The notes under the pieces are model-generated. The model was not told the DNA's origin, did no database searches, and worked only from the letters and a program-made list of their open reading frames with translations. A program made the position numbers and the translations under genes. DNA of 64,000 bases from Symbiodinium natans (Eukaryota; Sar; Dinophyceae; Suessiales; Symbiodiniaceae), in NCBI GenBank assembly GCA_905221605.1, contig CAJNDS010002113.1:467001-531000 (forward strand), read 5' to 3'. Numbering within the stretch: position 1 is the first letter of the stretch; every line of letters begins with the position of its first letter. Positions 10,267-19,525 of this stretch are shown one piece after another.

Positions 10267-11084
10267 CGCTGGCGTCCCCCTCGTTGCGTCCATTTGGTTC
10301 AGCTCAGGAAACTATGGTTGCGGGGACTTGAGTGCAAAACCGCCCTTGCATCGTCCACTGCTCACTTGCCAACGTGAGGGCATAGTGTGCATCAATCCGC
10401 ACGAATGGTCTTGAAAAGTAACATATGTATACTACTGTATATGTCTACATATAAATAGGTAGATTATATGTAACAAGACCCCTTCTAGAACAAACACAAT
10501 TAAACATAGCAAGAGTTGTTAGCTTAATCATGCTAATAATCATGACAAAAACAATAACGTAGCCGCCGGGCAATGCGAGCAGGCACATGGCTGCATGATG
10601 GCAACAATGTTGTTCTTGGCGGCGTGGACTTGGGTGGGGGAATCATGTCAGGGGGTGTCGCCTTTTACAACTTAGTAGTCCCGACAGCATTCATCGGGGA
10701 TTGTGCACCGTCACAAGTGGGGCCGCCTTTCCTGGCTGGGTGCATGGGATGGCAGGACTGGGTACAGAGAGGCTTGTCCTACTTGCTTTTGAACGACCGT
10801 CATGGGTCGGTCTTTCCCAAAGGCATCGTGCATCGTGCGCTCGGCACTCTGCAAAGCCTGCTGACGGTTTCGGCTTAAGGTTTGGGGGTTTAGGGTTTAG
10901 GGTTTAGGGTTTAGGGTTTAGGGCTAGGCGCCGCAGCTTCGCATGACTTCTCTTGATGCACGGGTGGTCTGGTGCAAGGGTATACTCATCGAATCTGTGG
11001 TTTGCATGTCCAAAGCTTGGCCCAGCAATCTAGGTAAGCCTGAAAACCGAAAAAAAGCCTTGAAGGCCTAGCAACCTGAGACGC

Positions 11085-11360
11085 TAAACCTAAACCCTGA
11101 ACCCTGAACCCTAAACCCTATACCCTAAGCCCTGAACCCTATACCCTAAACCCTATACCCTAAGCCCTAAACCCTTCATCCCACTAAGCCCGGACCGCTT
11201 CATGACAAGGGAGGAAGCTCGGGGCCTTCTTGAAGGTTCATGGGTAGATCTAAAAAGGTATGCGTGCCCTAAACCCTAAACCCTGAACCCTAAACCCTAA
11301 ACCCTAAGCCCTAAGCCCTAACCTAAGCCCTAAGCCCTTACCCTAAACCCTAACCCGGAT
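11085..11360 (-). repeat. telomere-like blocks, CCCTAAA with CCCTATA and CCCTGAA variants
   Basis: Two blocks (11085-11180 and 11268-11360) separated by a short island. To the right, 11364-11420 carries the motif ACTTGAAGGTTCATAGG in complement, related to foldback family M5. Confidence 0.8.
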
Positions 11361-11554
11361 AGTTGCCCTACTTATAAGTAACCCCACTTGTGTCTACCTA
11401 TGAACCTTCAAGTAGGATTCGGGAAAGGTACCTGGAGCCTGGGAGCCTTCGAAGGTACTAGCATATTTTTAGGTGGGTTTAAGGTTTGGGTGGGTTTAGG
11501 GTTTAGGATTTAGGATTTAGGGTTTAGGGTTTAGGGTTTAGGGTTTAGGGTAAG

Positions 11555-11640
11555 CAACGGGTTACCTACCGCGCTGAATCCCTTGCCATTAAGGATCCGG
11601 TGAAGTGCGGCGTTGTCGGGCGTCTGGCTGCAGCAGGGTC
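11555..11640 (+). CDS. exon-like island, unknown
   Basis: Repeat-free island encoding segment RAESLAIKDPVKCGVVGRLA without stops. TTTAGGG units lie immediately to its left. No family recognised. A second island at about 11960-12050 (segment HHEVYASCLGVLLTMFAAQT) is similar in quality. Confidence 0.25.
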
Positions 11641-12719
11641 GTAGGCCATAGGCTTTCGGCATTGGGGCTTAGGATTTGGGATCGTTCAGCAGGCTTGGAA
11701 GTTTGAATTTCTCGGGTTGACTTGTACTTCCTATGACCCTGAACCCTAAACCCCAAGCCCTAAAACCCTGAACCTTTTAGGTGCAGGAGGTAGAAGCGCT
11801 TCAACCCTGCGCCAGCGCTTCCGTGAATGGCTATTTCTAGGAAACTGTGATTGACCCCTCCCCGACCAATCCCGCGCCCCAAATCCCAAACGCCCCCAAA
11901 GGCTCTAAACCTCTAAGAACCCGTAAACCCTCAACCCTAAACCCTAAACCCTAAACCCCACAGCCTAGCCTCCCTCCGAAGCTACACCATGAGGTATACG
12001 CCTCATGCCTTGGAGTGCTGCTGACAATGTTTGCGGCTCAGACGCTTCGGATGGTTTGGGGTTTAGGGTATCGGGTCTGGGGTTTAGGGTTTAGGGTTTC
12101 GGGTTTCGGGTGTCGGTCTTTAGGAGTTTATGGTTTGGGAGGTTAGGGTGTAAGGGCTTGGGGATTGTGAGTCGGGCTAGGAGTTTATGGTTGATGGCGT
12201 GGGTTTAGGTAGGGGTCGAGGTTGCAGGGTTTGGGAGTTCAGGGTGTAGGCTTTAAATAGGAGTGTACAGTGCGTGGCGGAGATTTGGAGGTTGAGGAGT
12301 TTAGGGTGATATGCTTTGGGGGCCACCTAACCAAAGCTTGATGAGATTATACAACAACTACAAAGTTCAGGTATGGGTTTAGGCTTTTGTGGGTGTACGG
12401 ACTTGGGGTGTCGGTGTCCATGGCTTAGGGTCTAGGGATTCCAGTTGCCCTGACCTGCTGGTTTAGGGATTTCGGGTTCGAGGACGACGGAGTCCTTTGT
12501 ACAGGTATATTTGGGGTTACAAAGTACCCTGAACCTCCAAGCGTGCCCTCATAAAGATTCTTAGGTTGGTCTTGTGCCGTCCCGAAACCCTAAACCCCTA
12601 ACCCTAACCCCCGAAATTGTGGGCCGTTTGAGGTGCCCTGAGCTTGGGGCTCCGCAGTATAGCAGGAGCCCGTATGGCACTGCCCAGATACTGCGGTAAA
12701 GGCTTTCTTCAGCCCTAAA

Positions 12720-12895
12720 GCCCTCAAACCCTAAACCCTGAAGCCCTAAACCCTAAGTCCTAGACCCTAAACCCCTAAAGCCCTAAAACCCTAAACCCTG
12801 AAGCCCTAAACTTGCCCTAAACCCTAAGTCCGAGACCCTAAAACCCTAAGGCCCTAAGTCCTAAACCCTAAAGCCCTAAAGCCCGAAACCCTCAG
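12720..12895 (-). repeat. degenerate CCCTAAA block
   Basis: CCCTAAA units mixed with CCCTAAG and CCCTGAA. It is followed by a coding-like island at 12897-12955 (segment PAARFGEEHEFYQACFE) and then TTTAGGG units at 12985. Confidence 0.85.
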
Positions 12896-13314
12896 TCGAC
12901 GAATCCAGCTGCAAGGTTCGGCGAGGAGCACGAGTTTTACCAGGCGTGCTTCGAGTGATTTACGGGTCCTCTTCAGCTTAGGGGGTTTAGGGTTTAGGGT
13001 TTGGGGTTTAGGGTTTAGCGTTTAGGGGTTAGGGGTTAGGGTTTAGAGAGGAGTCTTGGAGTCTTGTGGTTGAGGGCTTTTAAAGGTCGCCTCCCGCCCG
13101 AGAACCCAACAACAACTCCTACAACGGCCCTAGATGCCCTTGGAGCCGCCTAACCACCTGACCACCCCCATGCCTGAAGCCGAACCCCATCCTAAACCCT
13201 ACCTCCTAGACCCTGTGTACCTCAAGTCGTGAACCCCAACCGAATCCAAAGTACAACAAACCAACCTCCCAATTTCCAGGGATTCCTCCGCACATTTCGT
13301 TCGGAGGGTGATTC

Positions 13315-13423
13315 CTACTTTTTGCTTAAGAAACACCCCAAAATGCATAAGTATTCTTCCTTATAAGGGCAATACAGCATTTGTTATCTTTCGTTTTGGG
13401 GGGGCTTCTTAAGCAAAGAGTAG
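13315..13423. mobile_element. short inverted-repeat element, family M3, copy 1
   Basis: Left end CTACTTTTTGCTTAAGAAAC then CCCAAAA; right end TTTTGGGGG then CTTCTTAAGCAAAGAGTAG. The ends are inverted copies of each other. No ORF. Related copies are at 20010-20097 and 48451-48577. Confidence 0.7.
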
Positions 13424-13447
13424 ATTCAGGGCGCCTTTCCGTCGAAG

Positions 13448-13513
13448 GCTGTTCGCAAGAAGTCCGACGAGCTGCAAGCCGAGCTCAAGAGGCGCGCGGC
13501 CTTCGATTCTTAG
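13448..13513 (+). CDS. exon-like island, unknown (helical, charged)
   Basis: Frame with high GC at third positions encoding AVRKKSDELQAELKRRAAFD and ending at TAG. The TAG is immediately followed by GTTTAGGG repeats, so it is either a true stop or a junction where the repeat supplies the GT of a splice donor. Likely coiled-coil or helix; family unknown. Confidence 0.35.
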   Translation, partial: AVRKKSDELQAELKRRAAFDS

Positions 13514-13649
13514 GTTTAGGGTTTAGGGTTTAGGGATTAGGGTTTAGGGTTTAGGGTTTAGGCTTAGGGCTTAGGCTGCAAGCACCAGAGCCCGTGTACC
13601 TACTTGGAGGTTCATGGGCACTTATAACCCCAATGAGAAGTCTACTTTG

Positions 13650-13727
13650 TGATGTTCCCCCTTATGCTAACAGTCCTTAGTAGGGAGTATAGTGCCCCAA
13701 TTGTAATCCTATAAGGGGGAACATCCC
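13650..13727. mobile_element. short inverted-repeat element, family M1, copy 1
   Basis: Begins TGATGTTCCCCCTTATGCTA then ACAGTCCTTAG, and ends ATAAGGGGGAACATCCC. The outer 15-17 bp are inverted copies. See copies at 50955, 57923, 58313 and 58749. Confidence 0.8.
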
Positions 13728-14284
13728 GAAGTCTACCTACAACCTACTTAGAGGACTGAAGGGGCTTATGTGTACTGTTAGACTTGGGGTTCTAAGTGCC
13801 CTATGAGCCTCCAAGTAGGGAACCTCGTGTGCATTTGTGTGCTCGTCAGTCCGGCCCGTGCCCTTTCCCTCTGGACGGTTAGGTTAGGGATCAGGGCTCT
13901 AAACCCTAAACCCTATACGTCCTGTATGCCCTATACCCTATATACCCTAAATAACCTATATACCTCATATACCCTATATACCCTTCATGAAGTGCCTATC
14001 CTCCTGATCACGTGCTCAAGCGAGAAGCAAGCCACTCTGGGAAGTTTCAATAGGCTTTTCACCCAAGACCCTGAACTCAGGGGGATGCCCTGAGCCCCAA
14101 ACCCTAAGGCCAAGGCCTAAACCCTATAAACCCTAAACCCCAAACCCCAGACCCTAAACCCTAAACCCTTCCTTTCGGGTCCTAAACCCTATACGTAGTA
14201 GCTGAGTGAGCACACTTTACACTTTTTGGGGCTTATGAACTCAGCAACTAAGTGTAAACCCTTAACCCACACAAGCCCAAAGCC

Positions 14285-14358
14285 GCGGCCCTTATGGCCA
14301 TGTGCTGCGAGCATCGCCTTCAGTGGCGTAACGGGCAGTGGGAGCTGGAGGTCTGGGT
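14285..14358 (+). CDS. exon-like island, unknown
   Basis: GC-rich frame with segment LMAMCCEHRLQWRNGQWELE ending at a possible GT donor (CTGGAG then GTCTGGGTTTAGGG), so the telomere-like units would open the intron. Family unknown. Confidence 0.3.
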
Positions 14359-14664
14359 TTAGGGTTTAGGGTTCAGGGTTCAGGGTTCAGGGTTGAGGCT
14401 TTAGGGTTTAGGGTTTAGGATCTAGGGTGTGAGGTTCAGGGTTCGGGGTTTCGGGCTTAGGGTTTCTGGGTTTGATGTTCGGGCTTGTCCGCGAAGTGCC
14501 GTGAAGCTAAGATTGGGCATGGTTGCCCAGGGTGGGGTTGCCCGACTTGGGAAGGCGGCAACTAATCCGAACCCTCAGACTTCAACCCTAGGGGCTCTCC
14601 AAGCCCCAATGCCCCAAACCCCGAAACCCCGGGAGCCCCAAAGCTTCAGAGCCCTCCAGCTCCA

Positions 14665-14820
14665 GAGCCCCCGAGGGTTTAGGGTTTTAGGGTTTTAGGG
14701 TTTTAGGGTTTTAGGGTTTTAGGGGTTTTAGGGTTTTAGGGTTTTAGGGTTTTGGGGTTTTAGGGTTTTGGGGTTTTAGGGCTTTAGGGTTTTAGGGTTT
14801 TAGGGTTTAGGGTTTTAGAG
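14665..14820 (+). repeat. octamer block TTTTAGGG
   Basis: About 18 units dominated by the octamer TTTTAGGG instead of the heptamer, with two TTTTGGGG units: a locally amplified variant. Confidence 0.9.
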
Positions 14821-15239
14821 TTAAACATCGTTACCAGGGCCGATCAAGGTCCCTGGCCTCTAGAAAGACACACATGAGCCGCCACCTACACCAAACCCTT
14901 GAGTTCCTTCAGTGGGGGTCGTTCTCCAGTAGGGCTATACACCCCAAAGCCCTAAGCTCTACTTTGGGAGAGCCCTGGCCCTTCAAGCTTCGGACTTTAG
15001 CTTTAGCTCGGGTTCAGGGTTTTGGGATTGATGGGCATGGCTGCTGAGGTCTAATGGGGCTGGGCGTGCTGAGGCTTACCCAGGTTGCTATTGGGATTCA
15101 TGGGGTGCTCAGTGCTCACTCTTGGCGCCAAGACTCGTGGTAGGGTCCGAGAGCTTGTGTTTCCAAGAGGTGCCAGTCGCATCGAACCACGTGAAAGCAT
15201 TGAGCGCCGCCCTCAGCTTCAGTTCAAGGCTTGCTTCTG

Positions 15240-15400
15240 CTGTAAACCCTAAGCCCTAAACCCTGAACCCTGAACCCTGAACCCTAGACCCCAAACCCTA
15301 AACCCTAAACCCTAAACCATAAACCCTAAACCCTTAACCCTTAACCCTTAACCCTTAACCCTTAACCCTAAACCCTAAACCCTAAACCCTAAACCCTTTC
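15240..15400 (-). repeat. telomere-like block, CCCTAAA with CCCTTAA sub-block
   Basis: More than 20 units, including a homogeneous run of CCCTTAA variants at 15325-15365, showing local homogenisation. Confidence 0.9.
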
Positions 15401-15789
15401 CGGGGGGTCCTGCAAAGCTCAGTTTCTACGCAAACTGAGTCTCTGAAGTTTCCTTACAGGGCCTGTGCTGCCTCAGGCTTCAGGTTGGTTTCTTGATTTT
15501 TTTTTTGGGGGGGTCCTTTCTCATCAAAACCCCTATATAGAAACACATACATACACATATACATATACATATATAGGCTCATCCCGTTTCAAGTTATGTA
15601 AACTGCCGGGGCCGTTTTTGAAGAGGGACAACATCAGCTCCGAGCGTGCAAGAAAGATCACATTCAAGAGGATGGAATGTTCAAGGCTTTCCCTCAGGGG
15701 GCCCTTTACAAAGGCCAATCAACCCTACACCCAAAAACCCTGAACCCTACACCCTAAACCCTACATCCCCTTACATGAGCCCATGAGGC

Positions 15790-15925
15790 GTGGACGCTTC
15801 GCCGGGGGAAGTTCGCGTCACGTCCGAGGGCCTCGAGCTCACCATCCCGGTGCCTGAGCACGCCCCTCGGCAGGGAAAGCTCGGGGTCCTCGAAGGATGC
15901 CCAGGAATTGCCGGCAGCCCCTTGG
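15790..15925 (+). CDS. exon-like island, unknown
   Basis: 45-codon frame with strong third-position GC (segments GEVRVTSEGLELTIPVPEHA and GKLGVLEGCPGIAGSPL). It is flanked left by short CCCTAAA units. Composition suggests a beta-rich domain; I do not recognise it. Confidence 0.35.
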
Positions 15926-16167
15926 TTTTTTCGGTTGCCTTCTACCCCCTATTGAAAAAAAACAACCCTAAACCCTAAACCCTAAACCCTAAATCCTAAA
16001 CCCTAAACCCTAAACCCTAAACCTTTTTTTTTGGTTTCTTTTTGGTTGGCTGCCCTTGAGGGGCTGTAACACACATGCCACGTGGCACTGAGCGGCTTTT
16101 GCAGCCTTGTGAACCGCTGCCCCAGGGAGCCCTACATGGGGCCGCCTGTCGCAAGTCTTTATGCATA

Positions 16168-16291
16168 TTATATATATATATACACACATATATATGTATG
16201 TACATTATTTACATATATATATATATATACAGATAGATGTGTTTGTTTCTATGTTGTTTTTTTTGGGGGGGGGGGGGGGGGGGGGGGGGGG
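16168..16291. repeat. TA microsatellite plus T/G homopolymer
   Basis: TATA/CATA tracts (16168-16231) are followed by T and then about 27 G (16265-16291). The same order (AT tract, T run, G run) recurs at 25726-25782. Confidence 0.9.
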
Positions 16292-16330
16292 TCGAGGGTC
16301 AGAAGCCCTCTTGCAGAAGTTGCCCACAGC

Positions 16331-16418
16331 TGCAGGCGGCTGTCGACATCGAGCGCTGCGTTACCAAGCTACGCCACGGGAGGCGGGCGTTGCAGGCTCA
16401 GGAGCCACACGGGCTGAG
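16331..16418 (+). CDS. exon-like island, unknown
   Basis: Starts after a CCCACAG acceptor, with frame segment QAAVDIERCVTKLRHGRRAL. A possible GC donor sits at GAG/GCTTAGGG. Helical and protein-like; family unknown. Confidence 0.35.
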
Positions 16419-16445
16419 GCTTAGGGTTTAGAGGTTTTCTTGCAG

Positions 16446-16524
16446 GAAGGAACCTGGCACAAGGTGTGCGAGCTCTTGCTTGCGATGTAGGACTCTGGCT
16501 CCTCCTGTTTGAAGGTTCGAATGG
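16446..16524 (+). CDS. exon-like island, unknown
   Basis: Bounded by an acceptor TTCTTGCAG and a donor GTAAGCC. The frame RNLAQGVRALACDVGLWLLL is open throughout. The hydrophobic end suggests a buried or membrane segment. It may belong with the neighbouring islands; family unknown. Confidence 0.4.
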
Positions 16525-16989
16525 GTAAGCCTGCTGCAGCCTCCAAACCCTACACCCGCAATCTAACTCAAACTGATGCAGGGAGCTCCCTTCAAAGGGG
16601 CCACGAAACCTGAGGAGTCTTCATGGTTTGATCAGGGTTGAGTTAACGGCCCACACACAGGCTGGTTCTGACCTGGCCAGTAATGGCCATGGGCTGCGAG
16701 CGAGCGCCTAGGATCCCAGAAGTTTAGGGTTTAGGGTTTAGGGTTTAGGGTTTAGGGGTTTTCCCTGTTCGTTGTTGGTACTACTAGCCTGTGGCTGTGC
16801 TTTCCTTCTGGGCCTCATCAAGCCAAAACACCTGGCTTTTCGGTTTCCCAGGACCCGGAGTAGGCCCTTACTTCCTTTTTTCTAGGGTTGGGGTTCCCTT
16901 AACATTCCTTTAAAACCGAAAAGGGTGCCCTTTTGTATTCCTAGGTTACTCCTGCGTCTGGTGTTTATGTTCCCCAGGTCCGCAGATGC

Positions 16990-17100
16990 CAGTTCTGGGG
17001 CGATGAGCACGAAAGCAAAAAGTATTCCACCAAGAGGGCAGGCCTGGGCTCAACAAGCTCTAAAAGACCTCTGCAAGAACTGGCAATCCCAGCAAACCAC
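16990..17100 (+). CDS. exon-like island, unknown
   Basis: After CCCCAG an open frame reads segment VRRCQFWGDEHESKKYSTKR and continues about 20 residues. Basic and hydrophilic. No family recognised. Confidence 0.3.
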
Positions 17101-17139
17101 CTAACAAAAACCCCAAGAACCCTACAGGCCGAAAACGGT

Positions 17140-17225
17140 AAACCCTAAACCCTAAACCCTAAACCCTAAACCCTAAACCCTAAACCCTAAACCCTAAACC
17201 CTATGATCCCTAAACCCTAAGCCCG
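17140..17225 (-). repeat. telomere-like block, CCCTAAA
   Basis: About ten perfect units. Confidence 0.9.
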
Positions 17226-17587
17226 CAAGCCCTGAAAGCCCGGGTTGCTGGGGAAACCAAGGAGTGCCTTTTGGTACAGCTGAGTCAGCAGCCTCTGCTT
17301 TTCGTTTGCCAGGACTTCTTATCCAGGCGTCCCTTGGCCCTTCAAAGGCTTAGGGTTTTAGGGTTTGGGGTTTATGATTTGCGTCTGAAGAATGTATGAA
17401 TTACAAGAGGGACAAAATTAGGGCTTGCAGGGCCTGACAGGGTTTCGGGTTCAAGTTTATGTTTAGGAAGATCATGACCAGAACATCGGAATTCGAAATG
17501 GTAAGCCGGGACTTTCGACCAGAGCCTGATTTTGGAAAATCCCACACCCTCGCCTTTTAACATGTCAGGCATTGCCACTGCAGCTGA

Positions 17588-17752
17588 GGCTCGTCTTCCG
17601 ACATCATCCATGCTGCCAAGAGCTTTGGCAAGGCAGCCCCAGTGTTCGGTGAGGACGTCAAGCAGCTTGGGGTGGCAAGTAAGCCCGACTTCCTGAGCCC
17701 TGGCAAAGCCGTTTTTAATAATTTGCGGTCCCCTTTTGGGGCGGTCCTATAA
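17588..17752 (+). CDS. exon-like island, unknown
   Basis: 54-codon open frame whose first 38 residues look coding (segments IIHAAKSFGKAAPVFGEDVK and LGVASKPDFLSPGKAV). The overlapping minus frame (17557-17757) is its shadow. Family unknown. Confidence 0.35.
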   Translation, partial: GSSSDIIHAAKSFGKAAPVFGEDVKQLGVASKPDFLSPGKAVFNNLRSPFGAVL

Positions 17753-18025
17753 AACACTAGCCCTAAACCCTAAACGCCGTTCCAGAATTTTGGGCTGTTT
17801 TTTGGCGGTCCTTCGTTTTCGGCGGTTGCGTATTTCGGGGTACATTAGGGGGGGGGGGGGGGCGGCAAGTACCCTGTTAAACCCAGAGTTGGTAAGCCGG
17901 CCATGAGGCCCTTCTCAGAGACCCCAAATACCCCTCGATGAAGGAATCTTACTCTATATTATAGGAGTTCTGATGACGAAGAAAGGTCTATTCCTAACTT
18001 TGTGATTGATTTCCGTAGACTGCAG

Positions 18026-18130
18026 GTACGAGATGCCATTGTGGCCCGAAGAACCTGCATTCCGCATTGGAATGGCGTTTGTCGGATCTATGTGGCCCGA
18101 TATGCTTTTGTTCATGAGTTGGTTCCGGGG
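18026..18130 (+). CDS. exon-like island, hydrophobic, unknown
   Basis: Starts after an ACTGCAG acceptor. Frame segment MPLWPEEPAFRIGMAFVGSM runs into a hydrophobic stretch (WPDMLLFMSWF), possibly a membrane segment. TTTAGGG repeats follow directly, as at other intron starts. Confidence 0.35.
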
Positions 18131-18235
18131 TTTAGGGTTTAGGGTTTAGGGTTTAGGGTTTAGGGTTTAGGGTTTAGGGCTTGGGGCTTGGGGCTTGGGG
18201 CTTAGGGCTTGGGCTTAGGGTTTAGGGTTTAGGGT
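18128..18235 (+). repeat. telomere-like block, TTTAGGG with TTGGGGC variants
   Basis: About 14 units between two coding-like islands. Confidence 0.9.
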
Positions 18236-18239
18236 GCAG

Positions 18240-18321
18240 AGCCACACTGCTAGTCAAGGAACAACAGGGACTGGACCAACACCTGCGCGAGGAGCTTGAG
18301 TTGGTGTACAGGACTGCAAAG
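18240..18321 (+). CDS. exon-like island, helical, unknown
   Basis: Acceptor GGGTGCAG and donor AAG/GTCCATG bound an 82 bp frame whose peptide is strongly protein-like and helical (LVKEQQGLDQHLREELELVY). It could be a coiled coil. It lies 1.2 kb upstream of the dioxygenase exons and could be an upstream exon of that gene, but no homology supports this. Confidence 0.4.
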
Positions 18322-18558
18322 GTCCATGTCATGGGGGGGGGGGGGGGGGACCCGTGACGTGGGCCCCACATTTGAGGGATCTGGGGTTTGGGGGCCCAGG
18401 CAGCGCCTTTCTCCAATTTTTTAAAGCTTTTGAGTCTTACTACCATCCTTCCTCTTCATTATTCCGTAAGGTTCAGGGTTAGGGCTTTGCACAGGCAGGA
18501 GGGCCGCCTGAGCCTGGGGGCTCCAGATTCTAAACCCTAAACCCTGCTTAAATTATAT

Positions 18559-18682
18559 GCTGTTTTTGTTTGAACATTTTTATTTTCCTTATTTGGGTGT
18601 ATCAAGGGACCCTATATATATATATATATGTATCTTCAGAGGGTTTAAAGGCCAACCCAGATTTGGTTGAAGGCTTTGCAAG
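18559..18682. repeat. dispersed repeat M7, copy 1
   Basis: Shares TTATTTTCCTTATTTGGG, a TATA tract, and CAGAGGGTTTAAAGGCCAAC with 27362-27483. No ORF. Confidence 0.7.
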
Positions 18683-19374
18683 CGGTCTTGAATACAACTC
18701 CACTCACCACAGGAAGTTCCAATCACGGCAGGCAACATGTCAGTCATTTGTTCCCATGCACTTCTGCAGCTTCAGACTCTGCACATCAAGTTGGGGTTAG
18801 CATTCTTAAGCTTGAGGACGCTATCCCAAACCCTAACACCCTACAACTCTAAAACCTATAACCCTAAAACTATGCAAACCCTAGACCCTACAACCCTAAA
18901 ACGTATAACCCTAAAACCCCATAAAAAAAGGCCCTGAACCCTAAAGCCCTACAACCTACAAACCCCAAGCCCCGAGGAGGCTGGACCTGCTGTGCGGCAC
19001 ACCGCGGCGGAGAGACGAGCATCCTCCCCGCGTGCCACTTCAGAGAACCCTAAACCCTAAACCCTAAACCATTTGTATACGGGGGTTTCCGAAGTTGGCG
19101 GGTACTTTATCCTACTATTTGGGGGTCTGAATTGTAGGGGTCCCTTATTCAATTACTTCCGTAAACCTCCACATATGGGGGGGGGTTTGTGAGAGAATGA
19201 CAGTGCCTGAACCTACATGATCCCTGAAAGGGTATATGTAGGGGGATATATTCCCTACTAGCAACCAGGAAGTGAAAAGCCCCCTGAAAAGCCCCCAGAA
19301 GCTCCTGAAGCCTCCTCAAGAACCCAAAAACTCCGAAACCCCCGAAGCCTCAGAATGGCCCCAGGAACTAGAAA

Positions 19375-19515
19375 GACCAAACCCTAAAACCCTAAACCCT
19401 AAACCCTAAACCCTAAACCCTAAACCCTAAACCCTAAACCCTAAACCCTAAACCCTAAACCCTAAACCCTAAACCCCACCCTAAACCCTAAACCCGAAAC
19501 CCCACACCCTGAACC
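19375..19515 (-). repeat. telomere-like block, CCCTAAA
   Basis: About 17 units directly upstream of the acceptor of the first recognisable dioxygenase exon (19526). Confidence 0.9.
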
Positions 19516-19525
19516 CCTGGTTCAG

